Below are positions 25,908 through 35,574 of a DNA stretch of 64,000 nt, in pieces. The notes below the pieces were generated by a model that did no database searches, was not told the DNA's origin, and saw only the letters and a program-made list of their open reading frames with translations. Position 1 is the stretch's first letter. Each line of letters starts with the position of its first letter. The DNA is from Pseudomonas sp. MUP55 (GTDB taxonomy: Bacteria > Pseudomonadota > Gammaproteobacteria > Pseudomonadales > Pseudomonadaceae): contig NZ_CP138214.1 in the NCBI RefSeq assembly GCF_034043515.1, positions 4,092,001-4,156,000 of the forward strand, given 5' to 3'. The position numbers were made by a program, and so were the translations under genes.

Positions 25908-26648
25908 TCAGCGCGCGCGCCACTCTCCCAACCGCCCCCGCAAGCGGGCCGCGCACTGGCTATGCAACTGGCTGACACGCGATTCGCTGACCCCCAGGAC
26001 CTCACCGATTTCCTTGAGGTTCAGCTCTTCGTCGTAGTACAGCGCCAACACCAGGCGCTCGCGCTCCGGCAAATTGGCAATGGCCTCCGCCAGCGCCCCC
26101 TGGAAGCGTTCATCTTCCAGATCGCGCGACGGTTCCATATGCGCGCTCGCGCCGTCCTCGTGCAGCCCTTCGTGTTCGCCGTCCTGCAACAGGTCGTCGA
26201 AACTGAACAGGCGGCTGCCCAAGGTATCGTTCAAAATCCCGTAATAATCATCGAGACTCAATTGGAGTTCGGCCGCAACTTCATGATCTTTAGCGTCACG
26301 ACCGGTTTTTGCTTCAATTGCGCGAATTGCGTCACTGACCATTCGCGTATTGCGGTGTACCGAACGCGGCGCCCAATCCCCTTTACGCACCTCATCGAGC
26401 ATCGCACCACGGATACGAATACCCGCATACGTCTCGAAACTCGCGCCTTTGCTCGCATCGTATTTGGTCGACACTTCGAGCAGGCCGATCATGCCGGCCT
26501 GGATCAGGTCTTCCACCTGCACGCTGGCGGGCAGACGAGCCAACAGGTGATAGGCAATACGCTTGACCAACGGCGCATAGCGCTCGATCAATTCGCCCTG
26601 AGTGTCACGGGCGGACTTCTTGTAGGCGTTGTAGCCGTTCGCTGTCAT
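25908..26648 (-). CDS. fliA: Flagellar sigma factor FliA (sigma-28)
   Basis: A 246-residue sigma-70-family factor with region 2 (LVKRIAYHLLARLPASVQVEDLIQAGMIG), region 3 and region 4 (LNLKEIGEVLGVSESRVSQLHSQ). It transcribes late flagellar and chemotaxis genes and is inhibited by FlgM until the hook is complete. The ATG at 26648 overlaps the fleN stop by 4 bp (ATGA). The longer frame upstream lies within fleN and is rejected. Confidence 0.95.
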   Translation of the reverse strand: MTANGYNAYKKSARDTQGELIERYAPLVKRIAYHLLARLPASVQVEDLIQAGMIGLLEVSTKYDASKGASFETYAGIRIRGAMLDEVRKGDWAPRSVHRNTRMVSDAIRAIEAKTGRDAKDHEVAAELQLSLDDYYGILNDTLGSRLFSFDDLLQDGEHEGLHEDGASAHMEPSRDLEDERFQGALAEAIANLPERERLVLALYYDEELNLKEIGEVLGVSESRVSQLHSQCAARLRGRLGEWRAR

Positions 26649-27478
26649 AGCACCGGTCCTGCGCTCGTCTGATGTACCAATCGCTCGACGAAAAACTCCA
26701 GATGCCCCCGAGGGTTGGCAGGCAACGGCCAGGTATCGACCTTCTGGGCAATGGCCTTGAACGCCAGTGCGCACTTCGAACGGGGGAACGCTTCATAGAC
26801 CGCACGCTGCTTCTGCACGGCCTTGCGCACACACTCGTCGTAGGGCACCGCACCGACGTATTGTAAGGCGACGTCGAGGAAGCGATCCGTGACCTTGGTC
26901 AACTTGGCAAACAGGTTGCGGCCTTCCTGCGGGCTCTGGGCCATGTTGGCCAGCACGCGGAAGCGGTTCATGCCGTAGTCACGGTTAAGCAGTTTGATCA
27001 GGGCGTAGGCGTCGGTGATCGAGGTGGGTTCGTCGCAGACCACCAGCAGCACTTCCTGGGCGGCGCGCACAAAGCTGACCACCGACTCGCCGATCCCGGC
27101 GGCGGTGTCGATCACCAGCACGTCGAGGTTGTCGCCGATATCGCTGAAAGCCTGGATCAGGCCGGCATGCTGCGCCGGGCTCAGGTGCACCATGCTCTGG
27201 GTGCCCGAGGCGGCCGGCACGATGCGGATGCCACCGGGGCCCTGGAGCAGCACATCGCGCAGCTCACAGCGACCTTCGATCACATCGGCGAGGGTGTGTT
27301 TGGGTGTCAGCCCCAGCAGAACGTCCACGTTCGCCAGGCCCAGATCAGCATCCAGCAGCATGACGCGACGGCCAAGCTCTGCCAGGGCCAGGGACAAATT
27401 CACTGACACGTTAGTTTTGCCGACGCCACCTTTGCCGCCGGTCACCGCGATCACCTGTACGGGATGCATGCTGCCCAT
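26645..27478 (-). CDS. fleN: FleN (FlhG), flagellar number regulator ATPase
   Basis: A 277-residue MinD/ParA-like ATPase starting MGSMHPVQVIAVTGGKGGVGKT, with the deviant Walker A at about 13-20 and VIDTAAGIGESVVSF as Walker B/switch. FleN binds FleQ and limits flagellar gene expression, giving one or few polar flagella. The start at 27478 is preceded by AAGGTAAAG. It is followed directly by fliA with coupled translation, and flhF lies 105 bp upstream. Confidence 0.95.
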   Translation of the reverse strand: MGSMHPVQVIAVTGGKGGVGKTNVSVNLSLALAELGRRVMLLDADLGLANVDVLLGLTPKHTLADVIEGRCELRDVLLQGPGGIRIVPAASGTQSMVHLSPAQHAGLIQAFSDIGDNLDVLVIDTAAGIGESVVSFVRAAQEVLLVVCDEPTSITDAYALIKLLNRDYGMNRFRVLANMAQSPQEGRNLFAKLTKVTDRFLDVALQYVGAVPYDECVRKAVQKQRAVYEAFPRSKCALAFKAIAQKVDTWPLPANPRGHLEFFVERLVHQTSAGPVL

Positions 27479-27583
27479 TTTATTTCTTTACCTTGTCTTG
27501 CTTAGACGCAGGCTACAGGGGTTGGCCGCGTGTATCGCTTGCAGGCCATCGATGTAGGTACATTTCACGGTGTTCATCCTGCC

Positions 27584-28900
27584 TCACCCCACCCGCTTTG
27601 CCGGGTTGTGGTAAAGGTCGGCGAACATGTCGGCCATCGCTTCCTCGCTAGGCTCGTCTTGCATTTGCACACTGACAGCACGGCTGACCAACTGATGACG
27701 GCGCGGCAGATGCAAATCATCCGGGATCCGCGGCCCGTCGGTCAGGTAGGCGACCGGCAGTTCATGACTGATTGCCAGGCTCAACACTTCGCCCAGGCTG
27801 GCGGTTTCATCCAGTTTAGTCAGGATGCAACCGGCCAGGCCACAGCGCTTGTAACTGTGATAGGCAGCGGTAAGAACCTGTTTCTGGCTGGTGGTTGCGA
27901 GCACCAGGTAATTTTTTGACTTGATGCCGCGTCCGGCCAGGCTTTCGAGCTGCATGCGCAGGGCCGGGTCGCTGGCTTGCAGGCCGGCGGTATCGATCAA
28001 CACCACGCGCTTGCGCAGCAGCGGATCGAGGGCATTGGCCAGGGACTGGCCCGGGTCGACGTGGGTCACCGGCACATTGAGAATGCGGCCCAGGGTCTTG
28101 AGTTGCTCCTGGGCGCCAATGCGGTAGCTGTCCATGCTCACCAGCGCGATATTCGACGCGCCGTACTTGAGCACATAACGCGCGGCCAGCTTGGCCAGGG
28201 TGGTGGTCTTGCCCATGCCGGCGGGGCCGACCATGGCGATCACACCGCCTTCTTCCAGGGGTTCGATTTCCGGGGTGGCGATCATCCGCGCCAAATGCGC
28301 CAGCAGCATGCGCCAGGCTTGGCGCGGCTCCTGGACTTCGGCGGTCAGCGCCAGCAGGTCGCGGGACAACGGACCGGACAGGCCGATGCGCTGCAGGCGA
28401 CGCCACAGGTTGGCTTGTTGCGGCTTGCTGCCTTGCAGTTGCGTCCAGGCCAGCGAGCCGAGCTGCACTTCGAGCAGCTCGCGCAGGCCGTTGAGTTCAA
28501 AGCGCATCGAATCGAACACGCGCTGGTCGACCGTGGCGGCCGGGGCTGGCGCGGCGGGACGTGGCGGTTCGACAAAGGTAGGTTCAACCAGCGGCTCGGC
28601 GGCGGTCAGGGGCAAGCCGGCGAACAGCTGGCGGTTGGTGGTGGCATCGCTGTCGCCACGCATGCTCAGTTCGGCCTGGGCCGAGACGATGCGCGAAGCG
28701 GTCTTGCGCAGCTCGTCCTCCAGCTCCATGTTCGGCACGCGCGGAGCCAGGGCCTGGGGCGTGTAATCCAGGGCAGCCGTCAGCTCGACACCGCCGGCAA
28801 TACGACGGTTGCCGATAATCGCGGCATCGGCGCCCAGCTCATCGCGGACCAACTTCATGGCCTGACGCATATCGGCGGCGAAAAAACGCTTCACTTGCAT
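27584..28900 (-). CDS. flhF: Flagellar biosynthesis GTPase FlhF
   Basis: A 438-residue SRP-type GTPase. The N-terminal basic region (1-150) includes MQVKRFFAADMRQAMKLVRD. The NG domain has GPAGMGKTTTLAKLA (P loop), DSYRIGAQEQL and TKLDETASLG. FlhF places the first flagellar components, including FliF, at the cell pole, and FleN antagonises it. It starts 12 bp downstream of flhA, so the two are co-transcribed. Confidence 0.95.
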   Translation of the reverse strand: MQVKRFFAADMRQAMKLVRDELGADAAIIGNRRIAGGVELTAALDYTPQALAPRVPNMELEDELRKTASRIVSAQAELSMRGDSDATTNRQLFAGLPLTAAEPLVEPTFVEPPRPAAPAPAATVDQRVFDSMRFELNGLRELLEVQLGSLAWTQLQGSKPQQANLWRRLQRIGLSGPLSRDLLALTAEVQEPRQAWRMLLAHLARMIATPEIEPLEEGGVIAMVGPAGMGKTTTLAKLAARYVLKYGASNIALVSMDSYRIGAQEQLKTLGRILNVPVTHVDPGQSLANALDPLLRKRVVLIDTAGLQASDPALRMQLESLAGRGIKSKNYLVLATTSQKQVLTAAYHSYKRCGLAGCILTKLDETASLGEVLSLAISHELPVAYLTDGPRIPDDLHLPRRHQLVSRAVSVQMQDEPSEEAMADMFADLYHNPAKRVG

Positions 28901-28912
28901 AACCCACTACCC

Positions 28913-31045
28913 TCAGCCGTTGGGCCCTACTGTCGCGACGATAGTCACTTGCTTATTGTCAGGAATTTCCTGGTAAGCCAACACGTGCAAATTCGGTACT
29001 GCCAGGCGTCCAAAGCGCGACAACATCGCGCGGACCGGACCGGCCACCAGCAGAATCACTGGCTGGCCCTGCATTTCCTGGCGCTGCGCGGCTTCGATCA
29101 ACGAACGCTGCAGCTTTTCAGCCATGCTTGGCTCCAGCAGAACGCCCTCTTCCTGGCCTTGTCCTGCCTTCTGAATACTATTGAGCAATATCTGTTCCAA
29201 CCTTGGCTCCAAGGTGATAACAGGCAGCTCAGACTCAATGCCTACAATGCTTTGCACGATTGCACGGGACAAACCGACGCGCACCGCGGCCACCAGCGCG
29301 GCAGTATCTTGACTCTTGGCGGCATTGTTGGCGATGGCCTCGGCAATGCTGCGAATGTCCCGGACCGGCACCTGTTCGGCGAGCAAGGCTTGCAACACCT
29401 TGAGCAACTGCGACAGCGAGAGCACGCCCGGCACCAGTTCTTCGGCCAGTTTCGGCGAGGCTTTGGCCAGCAAACCCATCAATTGCTGGACTTCCTCGTG
29501 GCCGATCAGTTCGTGGGAGTGCTTGTAGAGAATCTGGTTGAGGTGGGTGGCGACCACGGTGCTGGCGTCGACCACGGTATAACCGAGGGACTGCGCCTGG
29601 CTGCGCTGGCTGACTTCGATCCACACCGCTTCCAGGCCAAAAGCCGGATCTTTGGCGGTGATGCCGTTGAGCGTGCCGAACACCTGGCCTGGGTTGATCG
29701 CCAGTTCGCGGTCCGGGTAGATCTCCGCTTCGGCCAGGATCACCCCCATCAGGGTCAGGCGGTAGGCGCTGGGGGCCAGGTCGAGGTTGTCGCGAATGTG
29801 CACGGTGGGCATCAGAAAGCCCAGGTCCTGGGACAGCTTCTTGCGCACGCCCTTGATCCGCGCGAGCAACTGGCCGCCCTGGTTGCGGTCCACCAGCGGA
29901 ATCAGGCGGTAGCCGACTTCCAGGCCGATCATGTCGATCGGGGTCACGTCATCCCAGCCCAGCTCCTTGGTTTCCTGGGCGCGGGCCGGGGACGGCAGCA
30001 GTTCCTGCTGGCGGGCAATTTCCTGCTGGGCCTGGACCTTGACCGCATTCTGCTTTTTCCAGAACAGGTAGGCACCGCCGCCAGCCATGGCCGCCATGCT
30101 CAGAAACGAGACGTGGGGCATGCCCGGCACGATGCCCATGATCGCCATGATGCCCGCCGCCACCGCCAATGCCTTGGGGGACGCGAACATTTGGCGGCTG
30201 ATCTGCTTGCCCATGTCTTCGGAGCCCGACGCACGGGTCACCATGATGGCTGCGGCTGTGGATAACAACAGTGATGGCAATTGCGCCACTAAACCGTCAC
30301 CGATGGTCAGCAAGGCGTACACCTTGCCCGCATCGCCGAAGGTCATGCCGTGCTGGAAGATACCGACCGCCATGCCGCCGATCAGGTTGATGAACAGAAT
30401 CAGCAGGCCGGCGATGGCGTCACCGCGCACGAATTTGCTCGCACCGTCCATGGAGCCGTAGAACTCGGCTTCCTGGGCGACTTCGGCACGGCGCGACTTG
30501 GCCTGGTTCTGGTCGATCAGGCCGGCGTTGAGGTCGGCGTCGATGGCCATCTGCTTACCGGGCATCGCGTCCAGGGTAAAGCGCGCGCTCACCTCGGAGA
30601 TACGCCCGGCACCCTTGGTCACCACCACGAAGTTGATGATCATCAGGATCGCGAACACCACGATACCGACCACGTAGTTACCGCCGATCACCACTTCACC
30701 GAAGGCCTGGATCACCTTACCGGCGGCGGCGTGGCCGTCCTGGCCGTGCAGCATCACCACGCGGGTGGACGCCACGTTCAACGCCAGGCGCAGCAGGGTC
30801 GCCACCAGCAGAATGGTGGGGAACACCGCGAAATCCAGCGGCCGCAGGGCGTACACACACACCAGCAGCACCACCACTGACAGCGCGATGTTGAAGGTGA
30901 AAAACACGTCGAGCAGGAACGGCGGCATTGGCAACATCATCATTGCCAGCATCACCAGCAACAACAATGGCACACCCAGATTGCCCCGCGACAGGTCAGT
31001 CAGGGTGCCACGGGCCGTGCTGAGCATTTGAGAGCGATCTACCAC
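28913..31045 (-). CDS. flhA: Flagellar type III export protein FlhA
   Basis: A 710-residue export-gate protein with eight N-terminal membrane helices (about 15-310), the conserved cytoplasmic FHIPEP loop region (GKQMAIDADLNAGLID), and a C-terminal cytosolic domain that binds export chaperones. The frame is open to 31162, but a GAGGAA site lies 5 nt before the GTG at 31045, which yields the N-terminus VVDRSQMLSTARG and the normal length. FlhA lies downstream of an IS3 element that separates it from flhB. A sigma-54-like promoter at 31106-31121 remains between the IS and the gene, so expression need not be lost. Confidence 0.93.
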   Translation of the reverse strand: MVDRSQMLSTARGTLTDLSRGNLGVPLLLLVMLAMMMLPMPPFLLDVFFTFNIALSVVVLLVCVYALRPLDFAVFPTILLVATLLRLALNVASTRVVMLHGQDGHAAAGKVIQAFGEVVIGGNYVVGIVVFAILMIINFVVVTKGAGRISEVSARFTLDAMPGKQMAIDADLNAGLIDQNQAKSRRAEVAQEAEFYGSMDGASKFVRGDAIAGLLILFINLIGGMAVGIFQHGMTFGDAGKVYALLTIGDGLVAQLPSLLLSTAAAIMVTRASGSEDMGKQISRQMFASPKALAVAAGIMAIMGIVPGMPHVSFLSMAAMAGGGAYLFWKKQNAVKVQAQQEIARQQELLPSPARAQETKELGWDDVTPIDMIGLEVGYRLIPLVDRNQGGQLLARIKGVRKKLSQDLGFLMPTVHIRDNLDLAPSAYRLTLMGVILAEAEIYPDRELAINPGQVFGTLNGITAKDPAFGLEAVWIEVSQRSQAQSLGYTVVDASTVVATHLNQILYKHSHELIGHEEVQQLMGLLAKASPKLAEELVPGVLSLSQLLKVLQALLAEQVPVRDIRSIAEAIANNAAKSQDTAALVAAVRVGLSRAIVQSIVGIESELPVITLEPRLEQILLNSIQKAGQGQEEGVLLEPSMAEKLQRSLIEAAQRQEMQGQPVILLVAGPVRAMLSRFGRLAVPNLHVLAYQEIPDNKQVTIVATVGPNG

Positions 31046-31105
31046 CGGTATTCCTCGTGTCCTTGAAGCAAAGTTTTGACGCGCAGAAGCGTCCTGGAGG
31101 CGGTA

Positions 31106-31121
31106 TTGCAAGAAGCCTTCC
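31106..31121 (-). promoter_or_regulatory. Candidate sigma-54 promoter of flhA
   Basis: The minus strand reads TGGAAGGCTTCTTGCA, with the GG and GC dinucleotides 10 nt apart as needed for sigma-54. The first box departs from the consensus TGGCAC at two positions, so it is weaker than the promoters of fliE, fliL and fleS. It is 61 bp from the flhA start. FleQ-dependent sigma-54 control of flhA is known in P. aeruginosa. Confidence 0.5.
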
Positions 31122-31161
31122 AACTTTGCTCTGGAACCCGTACGACTCCATGCGGGACCCA

Positions 31162-31241
31162 ATGTGGGAGGGGGCTTGCCCCCGATGACGGTGCATCAAC
31201 CACCTATTTCGGGGCCTGACACACCGCTATCGGGGGCAAGC
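31162..31241. repeat. REPIN, second REP split by the IS element (left part)
   Basis: A complete REP (GTGGGAGGGGGCTTGCCCCC) is followed by the left half of its inverted partner, which stops at GGGGGCAAGC where the IS begins. The remaining half (AGCCCCCTCCCAC) appears directly after the IS at 32495-32510. Joining the two parts, counting the AGC duplication once, restores an intact REP palindrome. Confidence 0.88.
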
Positions 31242-31308
31242 TGAACTGGCCTAATGATCCCGGACACCTCTTAAGGGCGATATGATTCGCCCAATCAGGA
31301 GGTTCCGA

Positions 31309-32456
<1,148 letters not shown>

Positions 32457-32494
32457 TCACCGTAACCGGTGTCCGGAAAAACTTGACCAGAACA

Positions 32495-32510
32495 AGCCCC
32501 CTCCCACATT
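32495..32510. repeat. Right part of the split REP, after the IS
   Basis: AGCCCCCTCCCAC directly follows the IS right end and completes the REP interrupted at 31241. The first three bases form the target-site duplication. Confidence 0.88.
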
Positions 32511-32594
32511 GGATTGCGTGCAGTCAGAACTCTCGGAGAAATTTCCGGCACGTAGGGTGATCTCCCACGCGGAGCGTGTGAACGATCAGAATGC

Positions 32595-32810
32595 TCAACG
32601 GCCACCACCGTTGCGCGCCTTGATCGGTAACGCATACACACCCTGAGGCCTGTGGACCAATTGGAAGCTCATGCGCTTGCCCACCCAAAGCTCAGTACAG
32701 CACCAATCATAGCAATTGATAAACACCTCTTCTGCTCCGTAATCCAGCTGGATCAACCACTCTCCCCGGGTCCAGAGATAGGCGCTGACAGTCCCCGTAA
32801 TCACCTTCAA
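32595..32810 (-). CDS. Small protein with divergent cold-shock-like (OB-fold) pattern
   Basis: A 71-residue ORF from a TTG codon at 32810, with GGGAG placed 7 nt upstream. The sequence follows the strand pattern of cold-shock domains: ITGTVSAYLW, then LDYGAEEVFI, then LWVGKRMSFQLV, and GVYALPI at the end. The RNP1 and RNP2 aromatic motifs of CspA are not conserved, so nucleic-acid binding is uncertain. It lies next to another small cold-shock-like gene on the same strand and in the same accessory patch between flhB and flhA. It could be a diverged or decaying gene. Confidence 0.45.
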   Translation of the reverse strand: MKVITGTVSAYLWTRGEWLIQLDYGAEEVFINCYDWCCTELWVGKRMSFQLVHRPQGVYALPIKARNGGGR

Positions 32811-32884
32811 TACCGCTCTCCCTGCATCTCGTCTACTACATGCGCGCAGTGTCTACAGAGTAATCAAATCGTGATAAGCGCCGC

Positions 32885-32909
32885 TTGGCTACTGTCAAAG
32901 TTGACAGGT
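32885..32909. repeat. 25-bp direct repeat, copy 1
   Basis: The sequence starts TTGGCTACTGTCAAAG and ends TTGACAGGT, with the palindromic core TGTCAA-AG-TTGACA. An identical copy in the same orientation begins 450 bp further on, at 33335. Confidence 0.9.
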
Positions 32910-32956
32910 AGACGCTCGCTGCCAGGAGTGCTAAGCGGCAGGCACGATTGCGATGC

Positions 32957-33072
32957 TGATCGTTCCCACGCTCTGCGTGGAAATGCCGCCTGGGACGCTC
33001 CGCGTCCCGATTGAGCAAGGCTGACGCAGAGCGTCAAGGGAGGCATTCCCACGCAGGCGCGCGGGAACGATC
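32957..33072. repeat. REPIN-like pair of the GATCGTTCCCACGC family
   Basis: GATCGTTCCCACGCTCTGCG on the left and GCGCGGGAACGATC on the right form the outer inverted ends, with inner segments rich in GCGTGG/CCACGC-type short palindromes. A related fragment, TCCCACGCGGAGCGTGTGAA, lies at 32563-32582. This is a third repeat family in the window. Confidence 0.7.
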
Positions 33073-33086
33073 TGATGGTAGCCGGT

Positions 33087-33269
33087 TCAGGCCTCCGGCG
33101 ACTGCTTTCGCTTGCGGGGTTTGGGCGGTTTGGGCAGTGGTTGCGGTGCTGGGGCGTCACAGCATTCAGTGCTTGCCGATTGAATGGAAACGCGGTTGCC
33201 GTCGCGATCCAGAGCCCTGAAACCAATGCCCTTGACCGCATCGCACCACTTGACCGTGCCCCTGTCCAT
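33087..33269 (-). CDS. Short cold-shock-domain-like protein with Pro/Lys tail
   Basis: A 60-residue ORF. The first half matches the start of cold-shock proteins: MDRGTVKWCDAVKGIGF aligns with the GxVKWFNxxKGFGF pattern containing RNP1, followed by DRDGNRVSIQSAS. The second half is replaced by a Pro/Lys-rich tail (PQPLPKPPKPRKRKQSPEA), so strands 4 and 5 of the OB fold are missing. The ATG at 33269 has a well-spaced GGGAGG site, which argues that it is translated. It could be a truncated CspA relative or a small nucleic-acid-binding peptide. It lies between the two copies of the 25-bp repeat, 98 bp downstream of the flhB promoter-distal end on the map. Confidence 0.5.
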   Translation of the reverse strand: MDRGTVKWCDAVKGIGFRALDRDGNRVSIQSASTECCDAPAPQPLPKPPKPRKRKQSPEA

Positions 33270-33334
33270 CACCGCCTCCCGAGCTGCGCATGGCTGCGCG
33301 CCTCATCGCTCTATCAGACAGTGAAGGCGGCATA

Positions 33335-33359
33335 TTGGCTACTGTCAAAGTTGACAGGT
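33335..33359. repeat. 25-bp direct repeat, copy 2
   Basis: This copy is identical to 32885-32909 in sequence and orientation. It ends 11 bp before the 3' end of flhB, so transcripts leaving flhB cross it at once. Confidence 0.9.
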
Positions 33360-33370
33360 CAGCGCACATT

Positions 33371-34507
33371 TCAAGTGTCGCGACGCAGGTCCGGCGGAAT
33401 GGGCAGGTCCTTGAGCGGATCCGGCCGCTTGCCCTTGCCCGCTCGGTACTGGCGGATCTGGTAGACGTAGGCCAACACCTGCGCCACGGCCAGGTACAGC
33501 CCGGCCGGGATTTCCTGGTCAAGGTCGGTGGAATAGAAGATCGACCGTGCCAGCGCCGGCGATTCCAGCAGCAGAATGTCGTTGGCCACGGCGATTTCGC
33601 GAATTTTCAGCGCGGTAAAGTCGCTGCCCTTGGCCAGCAGCATCGGCGCGCCGCCCTTCTCCGGGTCGTACTTGAGGGCGACGGCGTAGTGGGTCGGGTT
33701 GGTGATGATCACATCGGCGTCGGGCACCGAGGCCATCATCTTGCGCTGGGACATTTCGCGCTGCAGTTGACGGATGCGCTGCTTGACCTCCGGGCGCCCT
33801 TCCTGATCCTTGTGTTCGTCGCGCACTTCCTGCTTGGTCATCAGCAGTTTCTTGTGGCTTTCCCACAACTGGATCGGCGCATCCACCGCCGCAATGATGA
33901 TCAGCCCGGCGGACATCCACAGCGCGCTCCAGCCCACCACCTGCAGGCTGTGAATGATCGCCGACTCCAGCGGTTCGTGGGCGATGCGCAGCAAATCGTC
34001 GATGTCGGACGACAACACCGTCAACGCTACGACCAGAATCAGGATGAACTTGGCCAAGGCCTTGAGCAGCTCCACCAGGGCCTTGGTGGAAAACATGCGT
34101 TTGAGTCCGGCCCCCGGGTTCATGCGGCTGAACTTGGGCGCCATGCTGCCGGCGGCGAACAGCCAGCCGCCGAGGGCGACCGGGCCGATCAGCGCGGCCA
34201 GCAGTAACGTGATCAGAATCGGCTGCACCGCCAGGATGGCGATCTTGCCCGAGTGCAGCAGGTATTGCCCCATGGAATCGGGGTTGAGCAGCACCTCGCG
34301 GGGCAAACTGAAGTTGTGCTTCATCAGTTCCAGCAAGTCCAGCGCCAGGCCACCGCCGTAAATCAGCAGCGCGCCGGCACCCGCCATCATGGTCGCAACG
34401 GTATTGAGCTCTTTGGAGCGTGCGATCTCGCCCTTTTCCCTGGAGTCTTTTTTACGTTTCTCCGTGGGGTCTTCTGTTTTGTCCTGACCGCTCTCGCTCT
34501 CGGCCAT
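33371..34507 (-). CDS. flhB: Flagellar export switch protein FlhB
   Basis: A 378-residue export-gate protein with four membrane helices in the first 210 residues and a cytoplasmic domain. The autocleavage motif NPTH is at residues 270-273 in DVIITNPTHYAVALKYD. FlhB switches export from rod/hook to filament substrates together with FliK. It starts 3 bp after the fliR stop. In P. aeruginosa flhA follows closely; here 2.3 kb of repeats and an IS separate the two. Confidence 0.95.
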   Translation of the reverse strand: MAESESGQDKTEDPTEKRKKDSREKGEIARSKELNTVATMMAGAGALLIYGGGLALDLLELMKHNFSLPREVLLNPDSMGQYLLHSGKIAILAVQPILITLLLAALIGPVALGGWLFAAGSMAPKFSRMNPGAGLKRMFSTKALVELLKALAKFILILVVALTVLSSDIDDLLRIAHEPLESAIIHSLQVVGWSALWMSAGLIIIAAVDAPIQLWESHKKLLMTKQEVRDEHKDQEGRPEVKQRIRQLQREMSQRKMMASVPDADVIITNPTHYAVALKYDPEKGGAPMLLAKGSDFTALKIREIAVANDILLLESPALARSIFYSTDLDQEIPAGLYLAVAQVLAYVYQIRQYRAGKGKRPDPLKDLPIPPDLRRDT

Positions 34508-34510
34508 GGC

Positions 34511-35296
34511 TCAGCGCGCCCGTGCCAGGTCACGTAAGAACTGCAAGGCGTCGGTCGCCAGCGGTTGATACTGATTGAGAATGTCAGCCAGGCCGATCCA
34601 GAAAATCCCCATGCCCAACACCAGGGTCAACGGGAAACCAATCGAGAAGATGTTCAGTTGCGGCGCCGCGCGGGTCATCACGCCAAACGCGATGTTGACC
34701 ACCAGCAGTGCGGTGATCGCCGGCAACACCAGCAACAGCGAAGCGCCGAGCACCCAACCGAGGCGCCCCACCACTTCCCAGAAATGGTTGACCACCAGCC
34801 CCGAGCCCACTGGCAAGGTGGTGAAGCTTTCGGTCAGCACCTCGAACGCCACCAGATGGCCGTTCATGGCCAGGAACAGCAGGGTCACCAGCATGGTCAG
34901 GAATTGCCCGATCACCGCCGCCGACACCCCGTTGGTGGGGTCGACCATGGACGCAAAGCCCATGCCCATCTGCACCGAGATGATTTGCCCGGCGACCACA
35001 AACGCCTGGAAGAACAGGCTCAGGGAAAAGCCCAGCATCGCGCCGATCAGCACCTGTTCGGCGATCAGCATCAGCGCACTGAGGTCAAGCGCGTTGACCG
35101 CAGGCATCGGCGGCAGCCCCGGCACGATGACCACGGTGATCGCCACCGCGAAATACAGCCGCACACGCCGCGGTACCAGGGTGGTACCGAACACCGGCAT
35201 GGCCATCAACATCGCCGTGACGCGAAACAGCGGCAGGATGAACGAGGCCACCCAGGTACTGATCTGGGTGTCGGTCAAGGCCAGCAAGGATTGCAT
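34511..35296 (-). CDS. fliR: Flagellar export protein FliR
   Basis: A 261-residue protein with about six hydrophobic helices, at normal FliR length. It contains the conserved FRVTAMLMAMPVFGTTLVPRRVRL near the N-terminus. It forms the core of the FliPQR export gate. Only 4 bp separate it from fliQ. Confidence 0.94.
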   Translation of the reverse strand: MQSLLALTDTQISTWVASFILPLFRVTAMLMAMPVFGTTLVPRRVRLYFAVAITVVIVPGLPPMPAVNALDLSALMLIAEQVLIGAMLGFSLSLFFQAFVVAGQIISVQMGMGFASMVDPTNGVSAAVIGQFLTMLVTLLFLAMNGHLVAFEVLTESFTTLPVGSGLVVNHFWEVVGRLGWVLGASLLLVLPAITALLVVNIAFGVMTRAAPQLNIFSIGFPLTLVLGMGIFWIGLADILNQYQPLATDALQFLRDLARAR

Positions 35297-35300
35297 CGGT

Positions 35301-35570
35301 TCAGCCGATCAACTGCGGAATACTGCCGTACAACTGCAGGATGTATTCCATGAAGGTTTGCACCAGCCACGGGCCGGCGACGATCAACGTGACCAGCATC
35401 ACCAGCAGACGCGGCAGGAAGCTCAGGGTCTGTTCGTTGATCTGGGTGGCCGCCTGGAACATCGCCACCAGCAGGCCGACCAGCAGGCTCGGCACCACCA
35501 GCACGGCGACCATCACGGTGGTCAGCCACAGCGCTTCACGGAACAGGTCGACGGCAACTTCTGGGGTCAT
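35301..35570 (-). CDS. fliQ: Flagellar export protein FliQ
   Basis: An 89-residue protein with two membrane helices, starting MTPEVAVDLFREALWLTTVM. It carries the family segment ATQINEQTLSFLPRL. Four FliQ copies form part of the FliPQR gate. It lies 4 bp from fliP. Confidence 0.95.
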   Translation of the reverse strand: MTPEVAVDLFREALWLTTVMVAVLVVPSLLVGLLVAMFQAATQINEQTLSFLPRLLVMLVTLIVAGPWLVQTFMEYILQLYGSIPQLIG

Positions 35571-35574
35571 GGCG

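Noticed and set aside
27977..30265. Very long plus-strand open frame (762 codons) opposite flhF and flhA
   Set aside because: It is antisense to two fully conserved genes and has a low-complexity His/Gln/Arg-rich composition, typical of high-GC shadow frames.
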